Shown here piece by piece: positions 24,001 through 33,201 of a DNA stretch of 64,000 nt (position 1 is the first letter of the stretch; the number at the start of each line of letters is the position of its first letter). The position numbers and the translations under genes are program-made. Origin of the DNA: an uncultured Lachnospiraceae bacterium (GTDB lineage Bacteria; Bacillota; Clostridia; Lachnospirales; Lachnospiraceae); assembly GCA_947053345.1 (NCBI GenBank), contig CAMRSM010000002.1, positions 62,001 to 126,000 on the forward strand. Direction: 5' to 3'. The notes under the pieces are model-generated. The model was not told the DNA's origin. It saw only the letters and a list, made by a program, of their open reading frames with translations, and did no database searches.

Positions 24001-26553
24001 ATTGAGGATGGGGCATTGGGCGAAGGATCACCCCCGCCTACGCGGGGAAAACTACTTTCACTCGCATTGTTCGAACTGTTCCGGCGGATCACCCCCGCCT
24101 ACGCGGGGAAAACTATCAAGGAATGCCATATGAAGATTCCACACTGGGATCACCCCCGCCTACGCGGGGAAAACCGAGACGAGGTCATGGGGGACATGGT
24201 AAGCGCGGGATCACCCCCGCCTACGCGGGGAAAACAGTAAGCAGCATTATCAGCCTTGGCAGTCTGGAGGATCACCCCCGCCTACGCGGGGAAAACTTCC
24301 GGGGGTGGCGGGACATATTCTGTCAATTAGGATCACCCCCGCCTACGCGGGGAAAACGTGTCCGTTGTTTCCCCATGCTCGCCGGACGTGGGATCACCCC
24401 CGCCTACGCGGGGAAAACTGAAGGAAAACCTGATAAGGAAAGACCTTCCAGGGATCACCCCCGCCTACGCGGGGAAAACCGAAGCGAATATTTTTCCACT
24501 CCGGTTTTCTCAGGATCACCCCCGCCTACGCGGGGAAAACCCGTCAATTTGACGATTCTTAAGGCGTTGTTAAGGATCACCCCCGCCTACGCGGGGAAAA
24601 CAAACAGTGTCAAAGATCTGGAGCGGACTGCCGGGGATCACCCCCGCCTACGCGGGGAAAACCTAACTTCTCTATCCGTAACGTCCCGCGTCTCAGGATC
24701 ACCCCCGCCTACGCGGGGAAAACTGAGAAACAACAACGCACCAACATTGTACATAAGGATCACCCCCGCCTACGCGGGGAAAACAACTGTCAAAATCTCG
24801 CAAGGATGGAATGTAAAGGATCACCCCCGCCTACGCGGGGAAAACAAACAGTGTCAAAGATCTGGAGCGGACTGCCGGGGATCACCCCCGCCTACGCGGG
24901 GAAAACCCCGTCCGGACAATGGAACAGTGGCGGTTTTGAGGATCACCCCCGCCTACGCGGGGAAAACGCTGCACAGCCAGGTTGCACGCAGCATCGATGG
25001 GGATCACCCCCGCCTACGCGGGGAAAACCCCGTCCGGACAATGGAACAGTGGCGGTTTTGAGGATCACCCCCGCCTACGCGGGGAAAACACTTTACCGCC
25101 ATCCTTTTCGGCACTCTCCAGGGGATCACCCCCGCCTACGCGGGGAAAACTCTTTAGACAACGCATCTATACAGCCCAAAACGGGATCACCCCCGCCTAC
25201 GCGGGGAAAACTACTGTTCGTATGTGATATCACCTACAGCAACAGGATCACCCCCGCCTACGCGGGGAAAACGTGACACTTCTTTCTGTGGCGCTATTTA
25301 CAAAAGGATCACCCCCGCCTACGCGGGGAAAACCACCAACATCAAAGTAAAGGAGGACTAATATGGGGATCACCCCCGCCTACGCGGGGAAAACGTGACA
25401 AAAGAGGCGCTTGGGCTTTTTGGTACAGGATCACCCCCGCCTACGCGGGGAAAACCAAACCCCGGTATTTTTTTCAGAAAAACTCGCGGGATCACCCCCG
25501 CCTACGCGGGGAAAACTAGTATGGATGATTTTATTAGGGTTTTTACAAAGGATCACCCCCGCCTACGCGGGGAAAACGGGAGTATCGGAGAAACTTGACA
25601 ACATGTTGGAGGATCACCCCCGCCTACGCGGGGAAAACCACGGTGGAGGAAATACAGCACCAGATCACGGAGGATCACCCCCGCCTACGCGGGGAAAACT
25701 TGACAATACATGAATTATCATGTATAATATAAGGATCACCCCCGCCTACGCGGGGAAAACCCACAAGAAGCCTACGCAATATTGGTTTATAAAGGATCAC
25801 CCCCGCCTACGCGGGGAAAACTGAAAGTGGATATAAGGATAAGAAACGGACAGAGGATCACCCCCGCCTACGCGGGGAAAACTCTTGGCTATTAGTCCTG
25901 TATCTCTTGGACTAAGGATCACCCCCGCCTACGCGGGGAAAACTCACGGGGTTGACCGTGGCGCTGGTAGAAGTAAGGATCACCCCCGCCTACGCGGGGA
26001 AAACATGAAATGTTTCCTTTTGAAGTAGGGGATATGGGGATCACCCCCGCCTACGCGGGGAAAACCCTACAGGGTTTTGCTTGCCAGTCACAAGTTTAGG
26101 ATCACCCCCGCCTACGCGGGGAAAACTACTTGGAGCGAGTTTGAGCAGGAGTCGGACGGGGATCACCCCCGCCTACGCGGGGAAAACTCGTTTATCGTAT
26201 CTGTACTTATCCCAGTCAGAGGATCACCCCCGCCTACGCGGGGAAAACTTGACATAAAGATTGTATTGACTCTCAACATCGGGATCACCCCCGCCTACGC
26301 GGGGAAAACCGCGAGGATATGGGGATCGCGGGGCAAAAAGAGGGATCACCCCCGCCTACGCGGGGAAAACGCCGTCCGGCTGCAGCCTGCAAGCCGCTCT
26401 GGAGGATCACCCCCGCCTACGCGGGGAAAACGCCGTCCGGCTGCAGCCTGCAAGCCGCTCTGGAGGATCACCCCCGCCTACGCGGGGAAAACACAACGCC
26501 CCTTTCCTAACACGTCTATCTCCCGGGATCACCCCCGCCTACGCGGGGAAAAC
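21035..26553 (-). CRISPR. type I-E CRISPR array, about 91 repeats and 90 spacers
   Basis: The 28-bp repeat (plus strand GGATCACCCCCGCC then TACGCGGGGAAAAC) recurs every 61 bp; spacers are 33 bp, with one of 34 bp (about 23991-24024). Read on the minus strand the repeat begins GTTTTCCCCGCG and ends GGTGATCC, matching the transcribed form of Firmicute type I-E repeats with a CCCCGC/GCGGGG hairpin. The leader side is therefore at 26553, next to cas2. The last repeat at 21035-21062 has a T for C substitution, as expected of the oldest end. Four spacers occur twice. One spacer (25700-25732) contains a consensus promoter. Confidence 0.97.
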
Positions 26554-26598
26554 ACTTAAAAGATCCATAAAAAAAGGGGCTTCTTCAAAACTAGACTC
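26554..26598 (-). promoter_or_regulatory. CRISPR leader (between cas2 and first repeat)
   Basis: Only 45 bp separate the cas2 stop from the first repeat, so the functional leader probably extends into the 3' end of cas2. The minus strand reads GAAGAAGCCCCTTTTTTTAT and then TTTTAAGT before the repeat. No clear separate promoter is seen; array transcription may come from the cas operon. Confidence 0.55.
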
Positions 26599-27459
26599 TC
26601 AAATTTCATTTAGTTTTAAATACACCTGATATAGAATTTTGCAGTCCTCCATTGCACGATGTTGTTTATTATACTCTAATCCAAAATACTGCGCAAGTGT
26701 TTCTAATTTAAAATTGGAAACTCCACTCACTCGCTTTCTTGCTAAAGGTAACAAATCAATAACTCGATTCACACAAAAATCAATCTTACAAAATTCACAT
26801 GCTTTTTCTAAAAACATCATATCAAATGCTGCATTATAACATATTAAAGTCTTATTCCGAATAATTTCATTAAACTCTTTTAAAGCTTCTTGAAGTTCCA
26901 TTCCATCTTGTAGCATTTCATATGTAATCCCTGTAAGTTCTGTAATACCTTTCGGAAGTTTTTTTATACCTTTAATAAAGGTTTTCCATTGCGTCTTTAT
27001 CTCGGTTAATGAAGCAGATAAAACACCTATTTCAATAATCTCATCTCTTTCACCGTCCAATCCAGTAGTTTCAATATCAAAGAATATATAATCTTCCACA
27101 GGCTTTCTACTTCGAGCAGATATTCGTCGCTTCGAAGCATTACTAAACCCTTTTGGCAACCCTTCTTCAATATCATTATCAGTAAGTAATTTAGGTCTTT
27201 GCATCAACTTTATTCCATCAAAATCTTTTACTTTCCATGTACTATTATGGGTACAAAATTCTAGATGCTGTTCATTCAAAACACTATACACCATTGTCGC
27301 TTGTCCGTTACTTATATTTTCACATATCTTGATCCAAAGAGCGTCCCGAACCCTCGCACTTATTTGCCCGACATATACACCTGTATTAATTTCACACAAC
27401 CATTTTGATAGATCTCCCCGCAATTTTTGAGGGCAGTTTGTCATTGTAATTACAACCAT
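26599..27459 (-). CDS. cas2: Cas2e fused to a DnaQ-like DEDDh exonuclease
   Basis: The product has 286 residues. Residues 1-90 are Cas2e (MVVITMTNCPQKLRGDLSKW, TGVYVGQISARVRDALW, ATMVYSVLNEQHLEF). A linker (about 90-125) follows, then a DEDDh 3'-5' exonuclease with FFDIETTGLDGERDEIIEIG (Asp/Glu pair), CYNAAFDMMFLE (Asp) and HRAMEDCKILY (His and Asp). All catalytic residues are present. Such Cas2-DnaQ fusions are known in type I-E systems of Firmicutes, where the exonuclease trims prespacers before Cas1-Cas2 integration. It is last in the cas operon, directly next to the array leader. Confidence 0.93.
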   Translation of the reverse strand: MVVITMTNCPQKLRGDLSKWLCEINTGVYVGQISARVRDALWIKICENISNGQATMVYSVLNEQHLEFCTHNSTWKVKDFDGIKLMQRPKLLTDNDIEEGLPKGFSNASKRRISARSRKPVEDYIFFDIETTGLDGERDEIIEIGVLSASLTEIKTQWKTFIKGIKKLPKGITELTGITYEMLQDGMELQEALKEFNEIIRNKTLICYNAAFDMMFLEKACEFCKIDFCVNRVIDLLPLARKRVSGVSNFKLETLAQYFGLEYNKQHRAMEDCKILYQVYLKLNEI

Positions 27460-27507
27460 CCTTCTGCTCCCTCTTTTCAGTTCATACCTAATTATAAACT
27501 TTCTAAA

Positions 27508-28464
27508 TTATTCATGATATTGTTTACCATTAGCAACCAGTTCTTTTAAATTATCCCACAAATAAACTGGCTCCTTTCTATCATCTTCTTTATTAATATC
27601 ATCTGCAAAAAGATACTTTATATCTTTTACCATTTGTTCAAGCAAATGTAACCGAACAATCTCATCGCGTAATCTGCGCCGTACCATACTAGCAAAATCA
27701 GATGGTATTTTATTCTCAAAATTATCACGAACTGTAGCAGCCATTTCAAAAGCAATAGGGATCGATGTTTCAGCCTTATATAAATCCGCCACATCATAGG
27801 CAAACGAACATTCATGACCTACATGTACAAACCCAAGCCCTGCTGAACATCCCAAAGCACAGATTACTGCATGTGCCAAACCATAAAGGCAAACATTTCC
27901 AGCAGATAACGCCTGATTTACAGGATCTCCTGAATTAAAATCATCATGGTCATAATCGCGTCCTTTCCAAGATATGTTCCACTGTTTCGAAAATTTGCGA
28001 TAAACACCTTTCACGCGGCTTCCCTCACGCCCTCTTAACTGTTGTAAGGTAAGTTCACTTATATCCTCGCCCGGAAAACGCATCTGATACATTTTGCGAA
28101 CTATCTCTAAATGTCTACGAGTATTACTAACAAGTGCTGCTTGCCTTAGCAAAAGATGTGTATGTGAATTTAAAGCTCTGCCATGTGCATAATAACGTAC
28201 TCCATGTTCTCCAACCCAAATAACGCCAATCCCACTGTCCCCAATCAGTTCCATAGCACGATGAGTTACACTTGTGCCCGGTCCTAAAAGCAACACTGTA
28301 ATTGCCGCAGCCGGAATATAAACGGTTCCATCCATGTCTGTAACTTTAACAGCACTGTCCTCTTGATTAATTGTACAATGCTCTAAATAAATAAAAGTCA
28401 TACGGTCATGAATCTGTGGCAATTCTACCAATTCAGGTTTTTGCATTCCCACCCTTGGAGTCAT
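27508..28464 (-). CDS. cas1: Cas1e integrase
   Basis: The 318-residue protein has the Cas1e core: LLLGPGTSVTHRAMELIGDSG in the N-terminal beta domain, then REGSRVKGVYR (metal-binding Glu), HVGHECSFAYDVADLYK (His and Asp of the active site) and the helical C terminus LLEQMVKDIKYLF. It works with Cas2 to integrate new spacers at the leader-repeat junction. GGAGG precedes the ATG by about 10 bases. It lies 7 bp after cas6e, in the same operon. Confidence 0.95.
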   Translation of the reverse strand: MTPRVGMQKPELVELPQIHDRMTFIYLEHCTINQEDSAVKVTDMDGTVYIPAAAITVLLLGPGTSVTHRAMELIGDSGIGVIWVGEHGVRYYAHGRALNSHTHLLLRQAALVSNTRRHLEIVRKMYQMRFPGEDISELTLQQLRGREGSRVKGVYRKFSKQWNISWKGRDYDHDDFNSGDPVNQALSAGNVCLYGLAHAVICALGCSAGLGFVHVGHECSFAYDVADLYKAETSIPIAFEMAATVRDNFENKIPSDFASMVRRRLRDEIVRLHLLEQMVKDIKYLFADDINKEDDRKEPVYLWDNLKELVANGKQYHE

Positions 28465-28471
28465 AACACAA

Positions 28472-29101
28472 TCACCTCCGTTTTACTACTGTAAGAAGTC
28501 CCATTCCGTATGCTTTCTCCCTTCCAATCCCATTACAAAGTGTTTCTTTAAATTTATCCACATCAGTAATGGTAAGCATCCCTTCAAATGTTACTGAAAG
28601 CAATTTAACTACCGTTGACTTATCAAAATCTCTTTTGTAAAATTGATACCATTTTGATTGTACAACAGCAAAAGAATCTTCTTTCACAGAAAAACCATTA
28701 TTATCTGAACGTTCTATCAACCATGACTTTTGATGCTCAACAGTAATATGTGCCAATACTTTTCCACGGGAATTTTCGCACATTTTAGAAATAGTCGGAT
28801 TCGCCGTTAATCGAAATCCCCAGTGATCTCCCAATCTGATTTTATCTAGTAAAGGCAAATAATCTTTGGTTTCATAATTTCCAACATATCCATATTGGCT
28901 GGCAAAATTATTTAAATCAGGAATATCCTCACTTAATATAAGTATATATTGCTGCCCGGAAAGTGTATCAAGCCTCCACAATCTGCGCTTTTTCACACCA
29001 GGAAATGAAGACTCAACTGCACCATGAAATTTACTTGGCGACGCGAGGGCTTTCATAGTTTCTCTTAGATTAACATTCAATTGTACACGAGATAAATACA
29101 T
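28472..29101 (-). CDS. cas6e: Cas6e crRNA endoribonuclease
   Basis: The start is at ATG 29101 (MYLSRVQLNV) because GAGGTG lies 8 bases upstream; a GTG nine bases earlier overlaps cas5. The 209 residues include His26 in SKFHGAVESSF, the position of the catalytic histidine in Cas6e, and the C-terminal Gly-rich loop IGREKAYGMGLLTVV that binds the repeat hairpin. It cleaves the array transcript 3' of each repeat hairpin and stays bound in Cascade. The order after cas5 is standard for type I-E. Confidence 0.93.
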   Translation of the reverse strand: MYLSRVQLNVNLRETMKALASPSKFHGAVESSFPGVKKRRLWRLDTLSGQQYILILSEDIPDLNNFASQYGYVGNYETKDYLPLLDKIRLGDHWGFRLTANPTISKMCENSRGKVLAHITVEHQKSWLIERSDNNGFSVKEDSFAVVQSKWYQFYKRDFDKSTVVKLLSVTFEGMLTITDVDKFKETLCNGIGREKAYGMGLLTVVKRR

Positions 29102-29106
29102 AAAAA

Positions 29107-29769
29107 TCACCTCAATTCCGACATAGCATCATGCTCTGTATCCACTTCAGTCACCAAATTAACATAAAACTCCTTTACTTTACGGTAACCATAACAACGC
29201 TTTTGTGGATTGAAAGATATAGCAACATCTGGGCAAGTAGCTGCCACCTCGGAATCTTTTGTTTCAAGCTGTACTCTGAATGAATTTGTTGCATTCAGCC
29301 TTTCTATCAAAGCAGGTTCTTTTGTAAGAGCCTGCTCAAGTCCACTTTCCCTGATTCCAATTACAATTGGAAGGGTAGGAGGGCAGGAACGCCTTCCCAA
29401 AAATAGTGGAAATATAGGATTTTTAAGAGCATTTTCCATTTCATATAAAAAACCTATATCTTCACTTTCAAGCCCTGCCAAAAAAACTGCATCCGAAAGA
29501 TAGTGTCGATAAGTAATATATGGTTTTTCTCCATGCACCGTCTGATAATCCACAATATTTTGTCCCTGCCGATCAATCCTAACACCAAATTTCAAAGTAT
29601 TAAGCCGAATTAAACCCTCATCATTATCACGTTTCCAACCTAACGCAGCCGCCAGCAACCCAATCACTCCACTTTTAGTAGGTGCTCTCTGAGTTTTACG
29701 TATCTCAAATTTACAGTCACCTCCCCATGATTGCAAAGGTGCTGCAAGCCTTAACAGTAAAGTCGGCAT
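29107..29769 (-). CDS. cas5e: Cas5e Cascade subunit
   Basis: The product has 220 residues. The N terminus TLLLRLAAPLQSWGGDCKFEIRKTQ followed by PTKSGVIGLLAAALG is the typical Cas5 start (RAMP beta-alpha fold, loop with QSWG). RRSCPPTLPI is the Gly/Cys-rich segment of the thumb region. It caps the crRNA 5' handle in Cascade. It starts one base after the cas7 stop. Confidence 0.93.
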   Translation of the reverse strand: MPTLLLRLAAPLQSWGGDCKFEIRKTQRAPTKSGVIGLLAAALGWKRDNDEGLIRLNTLKFGVRIDRQGQNIVDYQTVHGEKPYITYRHYLSDAVFLAGLESEDIGFLYEMENALKNPIFPLFLGRRSCPPTLPIVIGIRESGLEQALTKEPALIERLNATNSFRVQLETKDSEVAATCPDVAISFNPQKRCYGYRKVKEFYVNLVTEVDTEHDAMSELR

Positions 29770-29770
29770 A

Positions 29771-30844
29771 TTATTTTGCCTCTCTTTCCGAAAGTTTTTC
29801 TTTCACTGCTGAATACACACCTTCAAGAATCTGCGGGAAATTCATTTTATCTGTAAGTCCATCGCCAAATCCCCATACACTCTGAGGTTTCGAAGCATAA
29901 TTTTCATATAATTTTTTAGTATAATCCTTGAATGCTTCTTTGGATGCTTCAAAATATCCACCTTCCCTACTAACTACTGGTTTCTCAAAAGCTCCACAAA
30001 GATTTACTGGCTGATCTGTTCTCAAAGCAACATAAACAAAATCAGGACATGTGCGATTCGCAAAAGTATTTTGTTTTCCTGTGGGCATAGCTTGTACAAA
30101 AGATTCCAAAAAGCCCCTTACTGCATCCGGAGTTAATTGACCGAGATTTTTCGCAAGTTCCCTCACATTTACCGTAGCATATCGATATAGCGTTGAAGAG
30201 TTATATTCAACTGTTCCAAGATGCCCCGCTCCTGAATTATCCTCTTCCGAAATATCATCCACCGCAGTAAAATAATCATATTCATTCTGAACCTTATGTG
30301 TAGAAATTGCATGTGCAACCTGTGCAGAAGCATCAAAATTCAAAGATGGATCGCTGGCTACCATACGCCCAAATAACGCAATATCCACTGCTGGATTTTC
30401 TCTGAGCGCTGCCTGGTATTCTTTTTTATCTTCATTTCCACTTATCACCAATTCAGCTACAGCCCGTACCTGTGCATCACTTAAAAACATCAAAACTTCT
30501 ATTTTGTTATCATTTTTCTTACTCAGATTAATTCCTATAATCTTCAAAGCTTTTTCTGCTTTCTTTTCACATATTTCCTCGCTCAAAGAGCTATCTAGTT
30601 CCTTTATTTTCTCGGCAATTTTTTGTAAAACTTTCTTTGTCCTAAATCCTACATTTTCTTCTCCAAAAATTTCCTTAAACATTTTACGCATTTCATGTTT
30701 CCAGGCTTGTGAAGAAACTCTTGCACGCACGACACCACCATACACTGCTGTTTTCGGACTTCCCAAATCATCACGGTTTATACAACTTGGTGGAACTGTC
30801 TGCAACACATGGATATCAAGATACAAATTTTTTTCGCTCATCAT
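29771..30844 (-). CDS. cas7e: Cas7e (CasC) Cascade backbone subunit
   Basis: The product has 357 residues. It begins YLDIHVLQTVPPSCINRDDLGSPKT, then GGVVRARVSSQAWKHEMRK. The central GHLGTVEYNSSTLYRYATVN and TPDAVRGFLESFVQAMPTGKQN are diagnostic of CasC/Cse4. Several copies polymerise along the crRNA spacer in Cascade. The start overlaps the cse2 stop by one base (TAATG) and has AGGAGG upstream. Confidence 0.95.
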   Translation of the reverse strand: MMSEKNLYLDIHVLQTVPPSCINRDDLGSPKTAVYGGVVRARVSSQAWKHEMRKMFKEIFGEENVGFRTKKVLQKIAEKIKELDSSLSEEICEKKAEKALKIIGINLSKKNDNKIEVLMFLSDAQVRAVAELVISGNEDKKEYQAALRENPAVDIALFGRMVASDPSLNFDASAQVAHAISTHKVQNEYDYFTAVDDISEEDNSGAGHLGTVEYNSSTLYRYATVNVRELAKNLGQLTPDAVRGFLESFVQAMPTGKQNTFANRTCPDFVYVALRTDQPVNLCGAFEKPVVSREGGYFEASKEAFKDYTKKLYENYASKPQSVWGFGDGLTDKMNFPQILEGVYSAVKEKLSEREAK

Positions 30845-31431
30845 TAATCTTCCTCCTTATCTCCCTCAACATTAACATGATTTACTTGACGATAAAAATC
30901 CTGTCCCCATTTCAAGCGGATATTATCAGCACTATTATCAAACTGAAATAAAAAAAGTTCCTTTGCAAGTTCTGCATAATCCAACAAAATATCTTGATCA
31001 CTTAATAAACGGATAATGCAACGAAGATGATAAGATAATTCAACCATATCTGCCGACAAAGCCATAACACTAAAACGCCTTTGAACCCGATCTAAATCAT
31101 CATTATTCCTTATAAGTTTTCCGACAGCCTGTCCCAGATAATATTCATATCCCTGCCTGTTAACTGGCTCTGAATGTCCCTGCTGATGCCGCGCAAACAT
31201 AGTAAGTGTTATATAGATTGCCCATTCTGCCTTTGAAGGCTCTGCCGTATTGCTCATAAGCTGCTCCGGCAAATCTACTAAGAAACTCCCCCAAATTTCC
31301 GGATTTTCACCTGGTTTCTTCCCTATTCCTCTCCGTAATTGAGCAAGTTTCGCCTTCGAAATCCCAGCTTCAAGATGATTTGATAAGGAAGAAATCTGTT
31401 TTATTACATAGTTTTGAATTGCATTTATCAT
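30844..31431 (-). CDS. cse2: Cse2 (CasB) Cascade small subunit
   Basis: The 195-residue all-helical protein has AKLAQLRRGIGKKPGENPEIW near the N terminus, WAIYITLTMFARHQQGH in the middle and RRFSVMALSADMVELSYHLRCIIRLL. These are the landmarks of the CasB family, including the conserved Arg-rich LRRG segment. It forms a dimer that stabilises the R-loop. It sits between cse1 and cas7 as usual. Confidence 0.92.
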   Translation of the reverse strand: MINAIQNYVIKQISSLSNHLEAGISKAKLAQLRRGIGKKPGENPEIWGSFLVDLPEQLMSNTAEPSKAEWAIYITLTMFARHQQGHSEPVNRQGYEYYLGQAVGKLIRNNDDLDRVQRRFSVMALSADMVELSYHLRCIIRLLSDQDILLDYAELAKELFLFQFDNSADNIRLKWGQDFYRQVNHVNVEGDKEED

Positions 31432-31459
31432 ATCTTTCCTTTCCTGCCAGTATAAATCA

Positions 31460-33040
31460 TTATTGCGCTTCTTTTTTCAATTTTAACATAAACTTGTTAA
31501 TAGCTCCAGCCGCTGAAACACCATTCCGTCCAAAAATCGCCTGGGATGTCACTTCCGATATCATTTCTCTTCCCAGGTTTTCTGCGATTTTAATACATTG
31601 ACGATTCCATTCTTTAGCCTTTAAAACAGCATCATCCACTTTGGGGTTATATTCACAAAGCCATTTTCGAAATGGTTCATCAATACATAGGTAAAACCTT
31701 TCTTTCAAACGATTTTCAGTAACTTTAGAAGTATCACCACTTCCCCCCGATGCACGATTAACATCATATGCTAATTCCTTAACATATCTTGCCAACTTAT
31801 CACAAAACTCAATTTGGTCTATAACTGTTTTCTGCCACTCCTGCTTTAAGTTTACTAAAGCACTGTGTATTGAAATAGAATCAGAAAACACATGGGTAAC
31901 AAAAAAATCCTTATCTCCATACTGTACAGACGCAATCCTTACTTTCAATAAATAATTTATATCAATTATCCCCTCTTCCTCCAAGATACCGAGCCAGGAA
32001 ATAATTCCTGGTCGTTTATCTTTTCCATCCAATCCTGGAATAACTGACCCAAATTCCCTCCAAAACTGCTTTGATGGATCATGCCTGCGCGGAGAGTATA
32101 CTTCTTCTGTTTTACTCTTTTGTTTTGCCCATACAGTCATCGGCTCGATAAATGCGTTATTCTTTTCAAAAAAATCGCCGCCAAGCAAATAATAACCGAT
32201 TACTTTTTCACCAGAAACTTTCAATAATAATCTTCTGGATTGCAAAGTATATAATTCTGCAAGATTATCTGGCAGTGGTATTTCCTTTCTCTCATCACTT
32301 GGAACAATTTCCTGCTCCCAAATAGGACGTTCTGAACCATAAAGTGACTTATTCGAATTCTGCATTACCATATTAAGCAACAAAGTTTCAAACAGATTAT
32401 TTCCGCCTATCGTAAGTAATCCTAATTTTCCAAGCCAGCCCACTCCCGGGGATGGAAGTTTTTCAGAGAGTTTCTTAGCTTCACTTGATGGTTTCGCGGA
32501 CGTATCATCATATGCATTCACATAAATCAACCATCTTGCCGCTTCAGAAAGAGACATGAAGTTTTTAGATTTTCCACTTACTGTTGAAAACAATCGTATC
32601 TTATTACTGCTTTCCGATAAATTTCCGTTTAATTTAGCGGCAGTATATTCTGTTCCTATCTTAGCATAATTACACTGATAAAACGGTCTATCCGGATGGA
32701 TAAGCCAAAATCTCTCGATTTGAGATTCAAGATAAACACGGAGCGGTTCCATAGGAAACCTCCCATTTTTCCAAATGTTTTCCCAGCGGTCAAGAGCATC
32801 ATCTGCATCTTTTAGTTTTGATTCTTTTCCATTTAAATCATATCTTGAAAAAACTGTATGTAATATCGCTAATAGCAAACGCAAAATTGCTATATCCTGT
32901 GTGGCAAGTTCTCCACGTAAATCCACATATTCATGGGCATGTTCAAATAACTCCAATACAGATAATTCACTGATCTCACATTCTTTATTCATTACGCAAA
33001 TCCACGGTTCTTTTAACAAATTAAACATCTTTTCTTCCAT
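31460..33040 (-). CDS. cse1: Cse1 (CasA/Cas8e) Cascade large subunit
   Basis: The start is at ATG 33040 (MEEKMFNLLKEPWICVM) with AAGGTG 9 bases upstream. The 526-residue product includes NLLKEPWICV (typical CasA start), DDALDRWENIWKNGRFPMEPLRVYL, HPDRPFYQC and the C-terminal four-helix region ending in KFMLKLKKEAQ. It recognises the PAM and recruits Cas3. The 160-bp gap to cas3 has no evident gene or promoter. Confidence 0.93.
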   Translation of the reverse strand: MEEKMFNLLKEPWICVMNKECEISELSVLELFEHAHEYVDLRGELATQDIAILRLLLAILHTVFSRYDLNGKESKLKDADDALDRWENIWKNGRFPMEPLRVYLESQIERFWLIHPDRPFYQCNYAKIGTEYTAAKLNGNLSESSNKIRLFSTVSGKSKNFMSLSEAARWLIYVNAYDDTSAKPSSEAKKLSEKLPSPGVGWLGKLGLLTIGGNNLFETLLLNMVMQNSNKSLYGSERPIWEQEIVPSDERKEIPLPDNLAELYTLQSRRLLLKVSGEKVIGYYLLGGDFFEKNNAFIEPMTVWAKQKSKTEEVYSPRRHDPSKQFWREFGSVIPGLDGKDKRPGIISWLGILEEEGIIDINYLLKVRIASVQYGDKDFFVTHVFSDSISIHSALVNLKQEWQKTVIDQIEFCDKLARYVKELAYDVNRASGGSGDTSKVTENRLKERFYLCIDEPFRKWLCEYNPKVDDAVLKAKEWNRQCIKIAENLGREMISEVTSQAIFGRNGVSAAGAINKFMLKLKKEAQ

Positions 33041-33201
33041 ACTTATCACCTTCTTTCCATTATGTATATTTTAGCTCCATCACACACAGTTTTACCCTAC
33101 ATAAAAAATTAACTTCATTTTTTGCGTTTATCACTTCACTGTTAATCTCTCCACTTTGACCAACCATAAAGTTTTTACATTTATTAGCTATTGTTTCGAA
33201 C

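Noticed and set aside
21313-26559. Many open reading frames with GSPPPTRGK / ITPAYAGKT / DHPRLRGEN repeats
   Set aside because: They are three-frame translations of the CRISPR repeat and spacers, not genes.
33041-33201. Internal promoter between cas3 and cse1
   Set aside because: No -35/-10 pair with proper spacing was found in the 160-bp gap.
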